A stretch of DNA of 64,000 nt from Flavihumibacter fluvii (GTDB lineage: Bacteria; Bacteroidota; Bacteroidia; Chitinophagales; Chitinophagaceae), in contig NZ_CP092333.1 in assembly GCF_018595675.2 (NCBI RefSeq), positions 2,380,001-2,444,000 on the forward strand. Reading direction: 5' to 3'. Positions 55,727 to 64,000 of this stretch are shown piece by piece. The notes under the pieces were generated by a model that did not search any database, was not told the origin of the DNA, and saw nothing but the letters and a program-made list of their open reading frames with translations. Each line of letters begins with the position of its first letter. Positions within the stretch are counted from its first letter, which is position 1. Made by a program: the position numbers and the translations under genes.

Positions 55727-57703
55727 TTATTTCAGGTATTTATCAAACCAGGTGATATGCCTTTTGTACCGATCCACCAGGTAACTTGGCACGCTAACCC
55801 CATGGTTCTGCCCCGGATAGATCACCAGTCCTGTTGGGACTCCCAGTGTCTTCAGTGCCTGGTACATTTGTTCGGAACCAATCACCGGCACATTAAAATC
55901 ATTCTGGCTGGCCATGAACAGCGTTGGTGTTTTTATTTTATCCGCCTTAAAGAACGGGTAGGATAGCGCGATCCATTTGTCGGTATTCTTCCAGGGATAA
56001 CCCAGTTCTTTCTCGTATTGTGTGATATACTGGTCACTACCGTACATGCTTAGTTGCAGCGAACTTCCAGCACCACTTACTGCTGCTTTAAAACGCGGGT
56101 CGGTAGCAATGGTATAGTTGGTAGTGATACCGCCATAGCTCCAGCCTGCCAGTCCCATCCTGTTCGGATCAACCACACCAGTGGCTACCAGGTGATCTGC
56201 AGCGCCAATAATATCCATCACTTCCTTATTACCCCAGTCGCTGTAAATGGCTTTGGTAAAAGCAACTCCACGGCCACTGCTGCCCCGATAATTGACTGCT
56301 GCCACGGCATACCCTGCAGATGCATAGATCATACGGGTCATGTCAAAATCATAATCATCCTGGGCAACCGGGCCACCATGAATAAATATAATGAGGGGAA
56401 GTTTTGCACCAGCTGCAACATTTGCCGGACGATACAATATGCCCGATACGATTGTACCATCCTTGCTCTTGCTCTGGAAGCTTTCAACTTTCGGTAAGAT
56501 CAATGGCGCGAGGAAGGAATCCTGGACATTGGTCAGCTTCCTTAATTGGGTACCTTCAATGGCATATAGCTCACCCGGCACTGCAGGCCTGGCCATAACG
56601 GCCACCCAACCGCTTTTTGCTTTATTGGGTTCAAGGTCAGTAAAACTTTGTTCGCCGGTGATCACTTTTGTCATGTTACCGGTGGCTGGATCAAAACTCA
56701 CCACCTGTACCTGCCGGTCATCTTCCATCAAAGAAACAACCTGTTTGCCATCTTTGCTCCATTTCAGGTTGCGTATAGGCCGGTCAACTGCAGCTGATAA
56801 TATCCTGGGGGTTCCGCCTGTAGAAGAGACGACTGCTGCCAGGCTTTGGCCATACATGGTGAATTCCTCTTCACTGGAGCTTTGGGAATAGGCGATCCAT
56901 TTGCCATCCGGACTCCATACAGGGTGGCTATCCTCACCATCCCAGGTGGTCAGCTGTGCCGGAAGTGAGCCAACAACTGCGCTCATTACAAAAACATCAC
57001 TGTTGTCATTCTTATCGGGATTCTCAGAGCGGTTACTCACGAAGGCAACCCTTGTGCCATCTGGCGAAAACACCGCCTGTGTTTCGTTGTAAATGCCTTT
57101 GGTGAGGGTATCCAGTTTTTTTGTAGCCAGCGTATATAAATACAGGTGAGTGGTTGTACTGTCAAGGTATCCCTGGTAATCCTGCTTGAAATGATAACGG
57201 TCAATCACATAGGGCTTCCTGATCTTGGTACTGGACGTATCTGCATAACTCAGGTCTTTGATGGATAATAGTATTTGCAATCCATTTGGCGACCAGTCAT
57301 AGTCTTCGATCTCCCCTTTGATATCGGTCAGTTTTTTTGCTTCGCCTCCCCTTCTGTCCAGCAGGTAGACCTGGCTGTGTTTGTCATCACCACGGGAAGC
57401 AGTAAACGAAATATACTTGCCATCCGGACTCCAGTGTGCATTGCTTTCAGCACCCGGATCAAAAGTGAGCTGAACATTTTCCTTTCCATCCCAGCTCACC
57501 ATCCAGAGATCGGAACTGGATTTATCTTTTGCGCTATCTACAGAGCGCAGGCTATACAGGACCCAATTGCCGTCAGGCGAAACCTGCGGCGAAGAACTTT
57601 GCTGGAAGCGGTAAACATCTGCAGGGGCAAGCGGGCGTTTGGATTGGGCATGCAACCCTAATGAAAAGCATGCGGCGCAGAGCATGCAAAAAAGTGACTT
57701 CAT
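55727..57703 (-). CDS. S9 family prolyl oligopeptidase-like peptidase
   Basis: 658 residues from the ATG at 57703, which gives a clean signal peptide (MKSLFCMLCAACFSLGLHAQ). The upstream ATG at 57757 would add 18 residues and run the gene through the rpoB terminator stem, so it is rejected. An N-terminal WD/propeller half (SPDGNWVLYSLRS, SPDGKYISFTASRGDD, SPDGTRVAFVSNRSENP) gates a C-terminal alpha/beta-hydrolase: nucleophile in AGWSYGGITTNY (about Ser527), Asp in MASQNDFNVP, His in PGQNHGVSVP. Periplasmic peptide degradation. It occupies the place directly after rpoB where rpoC is normally found. Confidence 0.92.
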   Translation of the reverse strand: MKSLFCMLCAACFSLGLHAQSKRPLAPADVYRFQQSSSPQVSPDGNWVLYSLRSVDSAKDKSSSDLWMVSWDGKENVQLTFDPGAESNAHWSPDGKYISFTASRGDDKHSQVYLLDRRGGEAKKLTDIKGEIEDYDWSPNGLQILLSIKDLSYADTSSTKIRKPYVIDRYHFKQDYQGYLDSTTTHLYLYTLATKKLDTLTKGIYNETQAVFSPDGTRVAFVSNRSENPDKNDNSDVFVMSAVVGSLPAQLTTWDGEDSHPVWSPDGKWIAYSQSSSEEEFTMYGQSLAAVVSSTGGTPRILSAAVDRPIRNLKWSKDGKQVVSLMEDDRQVQVVSFDPATGNMTKVITGEQSFTDLEPNKAKSGWVAVMARPAVPGELYAIEGTQLRKLTNVQDSFLAPLILPKVESFQSKSKDGTIVSGILYRPANVAAGAKLPLIIFIHGGPVAQDDYDFDMTRMIYASAGYAVAAVNYRGSSGRGVAFTKAIYSDWGNKEVMDIIGAADHLVATGVVDPNRMGLAGWSYGGITTNYTIATDPRFKAAVSGAGSSLQLSMYGSDQYITQYEKELGYPWKNTDKWIALSYPFFKADKIKTPTLFMASQNDFNVPVIGSEQMYQALKTLGVPTGLVIYPGQNHGVSVPSYLVDRYKRHITWFDKYLK

Positions 57704-57746
57704 AAATAAAGATGTGTTTGGCAGTATAGTGTTGGCTAAAGATAAC

Positions 57747-57778
57747 AAAAAAGCCACCCGGATGTTCCGGATGGCTTT
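57747..57778 (-). terminator. Intrinsic terminator after rpoB
   Basis: Read on the minus strand: AAAGCCA, mismatch, TCCGG, loop, CCGGA-type return, TGGCTTT, then TTT. The stem is 12 bp with one mismatch and lies 32 bp after the rpoB stop. It separates rpoB from the peptidase gene and confirms that rpoB is not cotranscribed with anything downstream. Confidence 0.85.
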
Positions 57779-57809
57779 ACAATTATAGTTGACCTAAAGG
57801 CGAAAAATA

Positions 57810-60800
57810 TTAATCAAATTTCAGGTCGAGACCAAGACCTCTCAATTCGTGGATCAATACGTTGAAAGATTCCGGTACTCCCGCTTTCGGGATATTGTCA
57901 CCCTTAACGATGGCCTCATAGGTCTTCGCACGTCCGATGATATCATCGGACTTAATGGTAAGCAATTCCTGCAGGATATTCGATGCACCGTAGGCTTCCA
58001 GTGCCCATACTTCCATCTCACCGAAACGCTGACCACCAAACTGGGCTTTACCACCCAACGGCTGTTGCGTAATGAGAGAGTATGGTCCGATTGAACGGGC
58101 GTGCATCTTGTCATCCACCATGTGGTGCAGTTTGATCATGTAAATGATACCTACTGTTGCCTTCTGGTGGAAACGATCTCCGGTTTCACCATCATAAAGA
58201 TGCGTGTGTCCCATCATCGGAATGCCAGCCTTTACACAATACTCTTCGATTTCATCTGTGGTAGCTCCGTCGAAGATCGGGGTAGCGAATTTCACACCCA
58301 GTTTTTCTCCGGCCCATCCCAATACAGTTTCATAGATCTGGCCGAGGTTCATCCGGCTTGGTACGCCCAATGGATTCAGTACGATATCCACCGGTGTTCC
58401 ATCTTCCAGGAACGGCATATCTTCTGCACGAACAATTTTCGCAACGATACCTTTGTTACCGTGACGGCCTGCCATCTTATCACCCACTTTCAGCTTACGC
58501 TTAACAGCGAGGTAAACTTTCGCCAGTTTCAATACACCTGCAGGTAACTCATCACCAATAGAGATATTGAATTTCTCGCGCTTATAGCGACCCAGTTCTT
58601 CGTTGTACTTGATGCTGAAGTTGTGCAGCAGGATATTGATCTGGCTGTCGATCTTCTCATCGCCTGTCCAACCCAAAGGATTGATGTTCAGGTAATCGAG
58701 GCCGGCCAGGTTTTTCGCTGTGAACTTCGCGCCTTTACCGATCTGCATTTCACCGAAGTTATTGCTTACACCGGCAGAAGGTTTTTCCTTCAGCAGGGTT
58801 TGCAATTTGCTCAGTAATACTTCCTGCAGGTCAGTCTCGTTCTTCTCGTGTACTTTCTCTACTTTCTCCAGGGCTGCTTTTTCACGCACCTTGGTGTTCT
58901 TATCTTTCTTCGCACGCTGGAACAATTTCTTATCGATCACCACACCTTCCACTCCATTCGGGGCTTTCAATGAGGCATCTTTAGCATCGCCGGCTTTATC
59001 ACCGAAGATCGCACGAAGCAGTTTCTCTTCAGGGGTAGGATCGCTTTCACCTTTTGGTGTGATCTTACCGATGAGGATATCTCCTTCCTTAATGTGCGCC
59101 CCTACACGAATGATACCATTCTCATCGAGGTCTTTGGTGGCTTCTTCAGAAACGTTCGGGATATCTGGTGTCAGCTCTTCTTCTCCGAGTTTGGTATCCC
59201 GGACTTCCAGTTCATATTCAGAAATATGGATAGAAGTAAAGAGGTCTTCGCGAACCACTTTCTCATTGATCACGATCGCATCCTCGAAGTTGTACCCTTT
59301 CCATGGCATGAACGCCACTTTCAGGTTACGGCCGAGGGCTACTTCACCACCTTGTACTGCATAACCTTCTGTAAGGAAGTCACCTTCTTTCACACGCTGG
59401 CCTTTCTTCACGGCAGGCTTCAGGGTGATAGATGTTTCCTGGTTGGTTTTTTGGTATTTGGTGAGTTTATAGATTACAAGGTCTTCTTCAAAGCTTACCA
59501 GGCGCTGCTCTTCGTTGCGTTCGTAGCGGATATGGATCTCATTACCATCTACGTATTCGACAACACCATCACCTTCAGAAATGATCTGCACCCTTGAATC
59601 GCGGGCAGCCTTTCCTTCCAGTCCGGTTCCTACAAATGGCACCTGTGGTTTGATCAATGGAACAGCCTGGCGTTGCATGTTTGATCCCATCAGGGCACGG
59701 TTGGCATCATCATGTTCCAGGAACGGAATCAATGAGGCACTCAACCCTACGATCTGGTTAGGGGCAACGTCCATATATTCAACATCGGCTTTATCGAGGA
59801 TCGGGAAATCACCGGTTTCGCGGCTGATTACCTTGTCTTCAATAAATTCACCTTTTTCATTCAGGGGTGAGTTTGCCTGGGCAATCTTGGCGCTATCTTC
59901 TTCTTCCGCACTCAGGAAGGTCAGTTCCTTCATGTTTACTTTACCGTTCTCGATCTTGCGGTAAGGGGTTTCAATGAAGCCCATCTCATTGATCTTTGCG
60001 TGTACGCAAAGGGTTGAGATCAGTCCAATGTTTGGTCCTTCCGGAGTTTCGATGGTACACAGGCGACCGTAGTGGGAGTAGTGTACGTCACGAACCTCGA
60101 AGCCGGCGCGCTCACGACTCAAACCACCTGGTCCGAGTGCAGAGATACGACGCTTGTGCGTGATCTCAGAAAGCGGGTTGGTCTGGTCGAGGAACTGCGA
60201 CAACTGGCTGGTTCCGAAGAAGGAGTTGATAACAGAAGATAAGGTACGCGCATTGATCAGGTCAACCGGCGTAAATACTTCATTATCGCGAACGTTCATA
60301 CGCTCCCGGATGGTACGCGCCATACGCGCCAGACCCACACCGAATTGTGCATACAATTGTTCACCCACAGTACGTACCCGGCGATTGCTCAGGTGATCGA
60401 TGTCATCGATCTCTGCTTTCGCGTTGGTTAAACGTACCAGGTATTTGATGATTTCAATGATATCTTCTTTCGTCAATACCTTATGGTCCAACGGATATTC
60501 CAGGTTCAGTTTGCGGTTAATTTTATAACGCCCTACTTCACCAAGGTCATAACGTTTGTCGGAGAAGAACAGTTTGTCGATGATTCCGCGGGCGGTCTCA
60601 TCATCCGGCGCATCGGCACCACGCAATTGGCGGTAGATGTGCTGAACCGCTTCCAGTTCACTGTTCGATGTATCTTTATTGAGGGTGTTGTAGATGATCG
60701 CATAATCACCGCCCACGTCTTCACGCTGCAGGAAAATGCTTTTTACATCCATGTCCACCACCATGTCAATGGCTTCTTCATCGAGGATGGTATCACGCTC

Positions 60801-61613
60801 CAATACCACTTCATTCCTTTCGATAGATACTACCTCCCCGGTATCTTCATCTACGAAATCTTCCACCCATGTTCTCAGTACGCGGGCAGCGAGTTTCTTA
60901 CCCAGGAATTTCTCGAGGGCTTTCTTCTCTCCTTTCACTTCGTCGGCCATACCGAAAAGTTCCAGGATATCTTTATCTGTTTCAAAACCAATAGAACGCA
61001 ACAAGGTGGTTACCGGGAATTTCTTCTTACGGTCGATGTACGCGTACATCACATTGTTGATATCGGTAGCAAACTCCATCCAGGCACCCTTGAAAGGGAT
61101 CACACGGGCAGAGTAGATCTTGGTTCCGTTCGGGTGAATGGATTGTCCAAAGAATACGCCGGGTGAACGGTGTAACTGGGAAACCACCACACGCTCAGCA
61201 CCGTTGATCACGAAGGTTCCACGCGGGGTCATGTAAGGAATGTTTCCGAGGAATACATCCTGCACGATCGTCTGGAAGTCAACGTGCTCTTCGTCATTAC
61301 AACTCAGGCGCAGTTTTGCTTTAAGGGGAACAGCGTAAGTAAGACCGCGTTCCATACACTCTTCGATGGTATAACGTGGCGGATCGATGAAATAATCAAG
61401 GAATTCCAGCACGAAGATGTTGCGGGTATCGGTGATCGGGAAATTTTCCTTGAACACCTTGAACAAACCTTCGTTGTTACGTTTGTCGGGAGTGGTTTCT
61501 AATTGGAAGAAGTCTTTAAACGATTGAATCTGCACTTCCAGCAGGTCAGGAGCTTCAGCGAGGTGTTTGATCTTACCAAAGTTGATCCTGGTGTTCTGTT
61601 TAGTTGAAGACAT
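57810..61613 (-). CDS. rpoB: RNA polymerase beta subunit
   Basis: 1267 residues, complete and intact. N-terminal [39 protein letters not shown]; the rifampicin pocket (about residues 465-505) reads [21 protein letters not shown] and then [19 protein letters not shown], with the residues that usually mutate to resistance in their sensitive state; [58 protein letters not shown] near the end. It looks like the housekeeping gene. Unusually rpoC is not downstream and rplL is not upstream; the gene has its own promoter and terminator. Confidence 0.98.
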   Translation of the reverse strand: MSSTKQNTRINFGKIKHLAEAPDLLEVQIQSFKDFFQLETTPDKRNNEGLFKVFKENFPITDTRNIFVLEFLDYFIDPPRYTIEECMERGLTYAVPLKAKLRLSCNDEEHVDFQTIVQDVFLGNIPYMTPRGTFVINGAERVVVSQLHRSPGVFFGQSIHPNGTKIYSARVIPFKGAWMEFATDINNVMYAYIDRKKKFPVTTLLRSIGFETDKDILELFGMADEVKGEKKALEKFLGKKLAARVLRTWVEDFVDEDTGEVVSIERNEVVLERDTILDEEAIDMVVDMDVKSIFLQREDVGGDYAIIYNTLNKDTSNSELEAVQHIYRQLRGADAPDDETARGIIDKLFFSDKRYDLGEVGRYKINRKLNLEYPLDHKVLTKEDIIEIIKYLVRLTNAKAEIDDIDHLSNRRVRTVGEQLYAQFGVGLARMARTIRERMNVRDNEVFTPVDLINARTLSSVINSFFGTSQLSQFLDQTNPLSEITHKRRISALGPGGLSRERAGFEVRDVHYSHYGRLCTIETPEGPNIGLISTLCVHAKINEMGFIETPYRKIENGKVNMKELTFLSAEEEDSAKIAQANSPLNEKGEFIEDKVISRETGDFPILDKADVEYMDVAPNQIVGLSASLIPFLEHDDANRALMGSNMQRQAVPLIKPQVPFVGTGLEGKAARDSRVQIISEGDGVVEYVDGNEIHIRYERNEEQRLVSFEEDLVIYKLTKYQKTNQETSITLKPAVKKGQRVKEGDFLTEGYAVQGGEVALGRNLKVAFMPWKGYNFEDAIVINEKVVREDLFTSIHISEYELEVRDTKLGEEELTPDIPNVSEEATKDLDENGIIRVGAHIKEGDILIGKITPKGESDPTPEEKLLRAIFGDKAGDAKDASLKAPNGVEGVVIDKKLFQRAKKDKNTKVREKAALEKVEKVHEKNETDLQEVLLSKLQTLLKEKPSAGVSNNFGEMQIGKGAKFTAKNLAGLDYLNINPLGWTGDEKIDSQINILLHNFSIKYNEELGRYKREKFNISIGDELPAGVLKLAKVYLAVKRKLKVGDKMAGRHGNKGIVAKIVRAEDMPFLEDGTPVDIVLNPLGVPSRMNLGQIYETVLGWAGEKLGVKFATPIFDGATTDEIEEYCVKAGIPMMGHTHLYDGETGDRFHQKATVGIIYMIKLHHMVDDKMHARSIGPYSLITQQPLGGKAQFGGQRFGEMEVWALEAYGASNILQELLTIKSDDIIGRAKTYEAIVKGDNIPKAGVPESFNVLIHELRGLGLDLKFD

Positions 61614-61771
61614 ATGTATTTTAAACCGGTTTTAAAGCTTTATAATATCGTCGACAGTATATTTCCGTTGGGCAGTTTTGTTGCCCAGTGCGCTGATTAT
61701 AAGGAAGTTACAGTAAAATGGCCATTCCATAACCTCCCCAGACAATAAGCCGAACATATTAAAACGGACGG

Positions 61772-61802
61772 CAAAGGTAGGGATTTGGGAGGATTAGAAC
61801 AA
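61772..61802 (-). promoter_or_regulatory. rpoB promoter
   Basis: On the minus strand TTG (61800-61802), 20 bp, then TACCTTTG (61772-61779), a perfect match to the Bacteroidota TAnnTTTG element. It gives a 5' leader of about 150 nt before the ATG at 61613. The leader can form GGGCA-7nt-TGCCC (near 61675-61691). No ribosomal protein gene shares the transcript. Confidence 0.75.
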
Positions 61803-61891
61803 GAAATTTTATAGAGAAAGCAGTGCGCAGGAAGCAGGTAGCAGGTACTTGTTTTAGCCTCGCCTACTATAACTATACAGGTTTGCGAAGT

Positions 61892-63181
61892 TCACTGCTT
61901 CCTCCTACCCTCCACCCATCCGGCCAGTACCACGAAAAACAGGGAAAATCCGCCTAAAACAGCCAGGTTTTGCCATATGGTAACCAGGCTGCCATTGCGC
62001 AGGAAGAGGGCATTGATAGCATCCAGCGACCAGTATAAGGGGGAAACCTTCGCCAGTTGTTGCAACCCGACCGGCAGGATTTCCACAGGTACCCAGATGC
62101 CGCCAATAGCGGAAAGGATTACGATGGAAATGGCGCCAAACGGCAGGGCCTGGTTGGGTGTTTGGAAAAGTGCCCCAATGCAAACCCCGTAAGCGGTGGC
62201 TGTCATGGCGATCACCATGGCCGTCAGCAGCACACTTACCGGTGCATGGCCCAAATACAAGGCGGGCAATCCCAACCGGGGGAGGATGACCAGTCCAGCA
62301 CCTATCATGAGGTAAAACTGGGCGATGCCCAGTAATATGTAAAAGGATAATTTGCCAAAGAGGATCGAAAAATAGGATCCCGGGATCAGCCTGATCCGCA
62401 TCAGGCTCCCCTCCTCCCTTTCCCTGATCGTATTCCCGGCAATGGGAATGATGATGAAAAACAGGCCGAAAATCGCCCAGGCAGGCACATTGTGCTGCAC
62501 TGAATTGGTATTGAGGTTCACTTTGGTCTCTTTATCGGCCATAAATTCCTTAATGGTGACCGCCTGCATTTTCTGTTGCAGGTCAAATTCAGGTCCAGCA
62601 ACTGAATCGCTCCCCTTCATGCGATCAGACAACCGGCCCATGATCATTTCAGCCTGCACCTTGGTGAGTTGTTTGTCGAGCGCTGCCTGTAAAGACATTT
62701 TCATGGCCTGCTTGGTCACCGGGTCAAAATAGAGTTCAAGGGTTGCAGTCCGGGTTTCCCTTTGCGGCAGTTTGCCGCTGATGCCCATCCGGCCAGCCAT
62801 ATCATTGGCCACCTGGTTTGCACTGTTCACCACTTCGGCAGTAATGCCCGGCGGGACGATAATAGCGATCTTGTATTCACCCGACTGCACCAATTTACGG
62901 GCCCGGTCGGCATCAACCGGCAGGCCTTCCACAGTTTTCACCAGCCTGAACTGGGGAATGGCCGACAAACCTTCTTCCATCTTTCCTGCCAGCCGGCCAC
63001 TGTCATTATCTACCCAAAGGATATCGAATGTAATATCCTGGTATTCCCGGAAGGGTGCATCCTGGATCAATGCCATGATAACAGTGAGGGCCAGCGGCAT
63101 CAGGAATAGCAGGGCCACACCTGTAAGGTCTTTCCGGAAAAGCCGGAACTCATTGATCAGGGTGGCTATTACTTTTCGCAT
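61892..63181 (-). CDS. ABC-2 type transporter permease
   Basis: 429 residues. One N-terminal membrane helix (FLMPLALTVIMALI), a large extracytoplasmic domain (about 45-225), then five helices in the C-terminal half, with the ABC-2 signature region IIIPIAGNTIREREEGSLMRIR and LPFGAISIVILSAIGGIWVPVE. This is the YbhR/YhhJ-like layout of exporters for drugs, lipids or polysaccharide. Begins 1 nt after the stop of the ATPase gene; the two make one transporter. Substrate unknown. Confidence 0.9.
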   Translation of the reverse strand: MRKVIATLINEFRLFRKDLTGVALLFLMPLALTVIMALIQDAPFREYQDITFDILWVDNDSGRLAGKMEEGLSAIPQFRLVKTVEGLPVDADRARKLVQSGEYKIAIIVPPGITAEVVNSANQVANDMAGRMGISGKLPQRETRTATLELYFDPVTKQAMKMSLQAALDKQLTKVQAEMIMGRLSDRMKGSDSVAGPEFDLQQKMQAVTIKEFMADKETKVNLNTNSVQHNVPAWAIFGLFFIIIPIAGNTIREREEGSLMRIRLIPGSYFSILFGKLSFYILLGIAQFYLMIGAGLVILPRLGLPALYLGHAPVSVLLTAMVIAMTATAYGVCIGALFQTPNQALPFGAISIVILSAIGGIWVPVEILPVGLQQLAKVSPLYWSLDAINALFLRNGSLVTIWQNLAVLGGFSLFFVVLAGWVEGRRKQ

Positions 63182-63182
63182 A

Positions 63183-63917
63183 TCAGTCTCTTACAGAATA
63201 TCCGGTGAGGTTTAAAAAGACCTGTTCCAGGCTGGCCGCACCATGGAGATGCATCAGTTCACCCGGCCGACCCTTTACTACCAGTTTACCATGGTCGATA
63301 ATGGCTACCACATCGCAAAGCTGCTGGGCTTCTTCCAGTAAATGCGAAGTGTACATGATCGAGTGCCCATGCTGGTGGTATTCCTTCAGGAACTTCAAAA
63401 TCATATTGCGGCTTTGCACATCCACGCCGGCCGTGGGCTCATCCAATATCAGCAATTGCGGATCATGCAGCAATGACGCGATGATATTGGCCCTTCTTTT
63501 CATACCGCCCGAAAAATGGCGGATGGCCTTGCCCGCACTTTTTTCCAGGCCGAAAAGGTGCAGGTAAAAAGCAATTTTTTCCCTGATCACGCTGTTTTTC
63601 AGTCCATATAATTTGCCGATATATTCGAGGTTTTCCGTTACCGTCAGGGTCGGATACAAGGCAATGGATTGTGGTACTACACCGATTGCTTTTTTAATAG
63701 CTTCCGCATCCTTGTTAATATCCATTCCCATCACTTCCACCTGGCCTTCATCCGCTTTCACCAATCCGCAGATGATAGAAATGGTTGTCGTTTTGCCGGC
63801 ACCGTTAGGTCCAAGTAAACCGGCAATGATATTATCCTCAAAATCGATGGACAACCCGCTGAGCGATGGCTCTGCGGCCTGGCGGTAAGTTTTGTGTAAA
63901 TGGCGGATGGATAACAT
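63183..63917 (-). CDS. ABC transporter ATP-binding protein
   Basis: 244 residues, complete nucleotide-binding domain: Walker A LLGPNGAGKTTT, Q-loop GVVPQSIALYPTLTV, signature HFSGGMKRRANI, Walker B LLILDEPTAGVDV, H-loop MYTSHLLEEAQQLC. CcmA/DrrA-like subfamily, partner of the ABC-2 permease downstream. An upstream gene of the same direction ends 19 bp before its start. Confidence 0.93.
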   Translation of the reverse strand: MLSIRHLHKTYRQAAEPSLSGLSIDFEDNIIAGLLGPNGAGKTTTISIICGLVKADEGQVEVMGMDINKDAEAIKKAIGVVPQSIALYPTLTVTENLEYIGKLYGLKNSVIREKIAFYLHLFGLEKSAGKAIRHFSGGMKRRANIIASLLHDPQLLILDEPTAGVDVQSRNMILKFLKEYHQHGHSIMYTSHLLEEAQQLCDVVAIIDHGKLVVKGRPGELMHLHGAASLEQVFLNLTGYSVRD

Positions 63918-63935
63918 GGGTGCTATGTCGTAAAC

Positions 63936-64000
63936 TTATAGCAGTTTTTTTAACCGGGTGAAAAAGTCTTTCTCCCGCACCGATAAAGCAATGAGCATAT
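63936..64000 (-). CDS. 3' end of an unidentified gene at the window edge
   Basis: On the minus strand one frame reads ALSVREKDFFTRLKKLL then TAA at 63936-63938, and is open to the edge. It is placed as the preceding gene of the ABC operon (often an outer-membrane factor, membrane-fusion protein or TetR regulator), but about 20 residues are too few to identify it. Confidence 0.35.
   Translation of the reverse strand, partial: MLIALSVREKDFFTRLKKLL

Noticed and set aside
57704-57757. Longer N-terminus for the S9 peptidase from ATG 57757
   Set aside because: Would place the start inside the rpoB terminator and hide the signal peptide that begins at 57703.
60483-61166. 227-codon ORF antisense to rpoB, and similar long antisense frames at 58720 and 59094
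   Set aside because: Opposite strand of the highly conserved rpoB; composition follows rpoB codon positions.
57810-61613. rpoB as a rifampicin-resistant duplicate
   Set aside because: The rifampicin pocket retains the sensitive-type Asp, His and Ser residues.
1-64000. CRISPR arrays, tRNA or rRNA genes, prophage
   Set aside because: No regularly spaced 25-40 bp repeats with unique spacers, no cloverleaf or rRNA segments, and no phage structural genes were seen by eye.

Overview
The window reads as chromosome of a Bacteroidota bacterium, most likely of the Chitinophagaceae. The evidence is the Bacteroidota-type promoters (TTG, about 19-20 bp, then TAnnTTTG), the absence of purine-rich ribosome sites, the many signal-peptide or lipoprotein enzymes, the glycoside hydrolases (GH127-like, GH92, SusA-like GH13), the OmpA-type lipoprotein, and the form of RpoB, IlvC and GltB. 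No tRNA, rRNA, CRISPR array, prophage or intact insertion sequence was seen.

Layout. 0-9.3 kb: the 3' end of a PQQ-type sugar dehydrogenase, a YncE-like beta-propeller, an amidohydrolase lipoprotein, a double-SGNH esterase, a class III aminotransferase and a dead IS3-family transposase. A 960-bp gap near 4.8 kb holds three copies of a 10-mer spaced exactly 21 bp. 9.3-17 kb: a visibly A+T-rich glycan block, with an AraC regulator divergent from a phytanoyl-CoA-dioxygenase-like oxygenase, a GH127-type enzyme, a GH92 mannosidase and a GH13 neopullulanase. 17.1-36.5 kb: a G+C-richer amino-acid block, leuA - twin ABC ATPase - leuB - [attenuator] - ilvE-ilvD-ilvB-ilvN-ilvC-ilvA - gltB-gltD, all on the + strand, with a 518-aa helical protein divergent from leuA. 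36.9-39.6 kb: ammonium channel and beta-barrel porin. 39.6-45.6 kb (minus strand): a triad of planctomycete-type membrane cytochrome, DUF1501 and PSD1/cytochrome lipoprotein. 45.6-46.5 kb: a non-coding stretch with two 138-bp tandem copies, three intrinsic terminators and a 31-codon membrane-peptide ORF. 46.5-54.3 kb: ppc divergent from thrA-thrB-thrC. 54.3-64 kb: OmpA-type lipoprotein, a small membrane protein, an S9 peptidase, a stand-alone rpoB and an ABC-2 export system.

How it fits together. PEP carboxylase supplies oxaloacetate for the aspartate family. ThrABC makes threonine. IlvA takes threonine into the isoleucine branch, and ilvBNCDE with leuA/leuB make Ile, Val and Leu. GltBD and Amt supply glutamate and ammonium. 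Two leader peptides not recognised by ordinary ORF calling sit in front of these operons: one rich in Ile/Val followed by a textbook terminator and competing antiterminator (22.54-22.69 kb), and one with nine Thr codons before thrA (49.27-49.36 kb). They suggest ribosome-mediated attenuation of both pathways. The other unusual points are the rpoB gene with neither rplL nor rpoC beside it, and hairpin-forming intergenic repeats lying precisely in the gaps between amino-acid biosynthetic genes.
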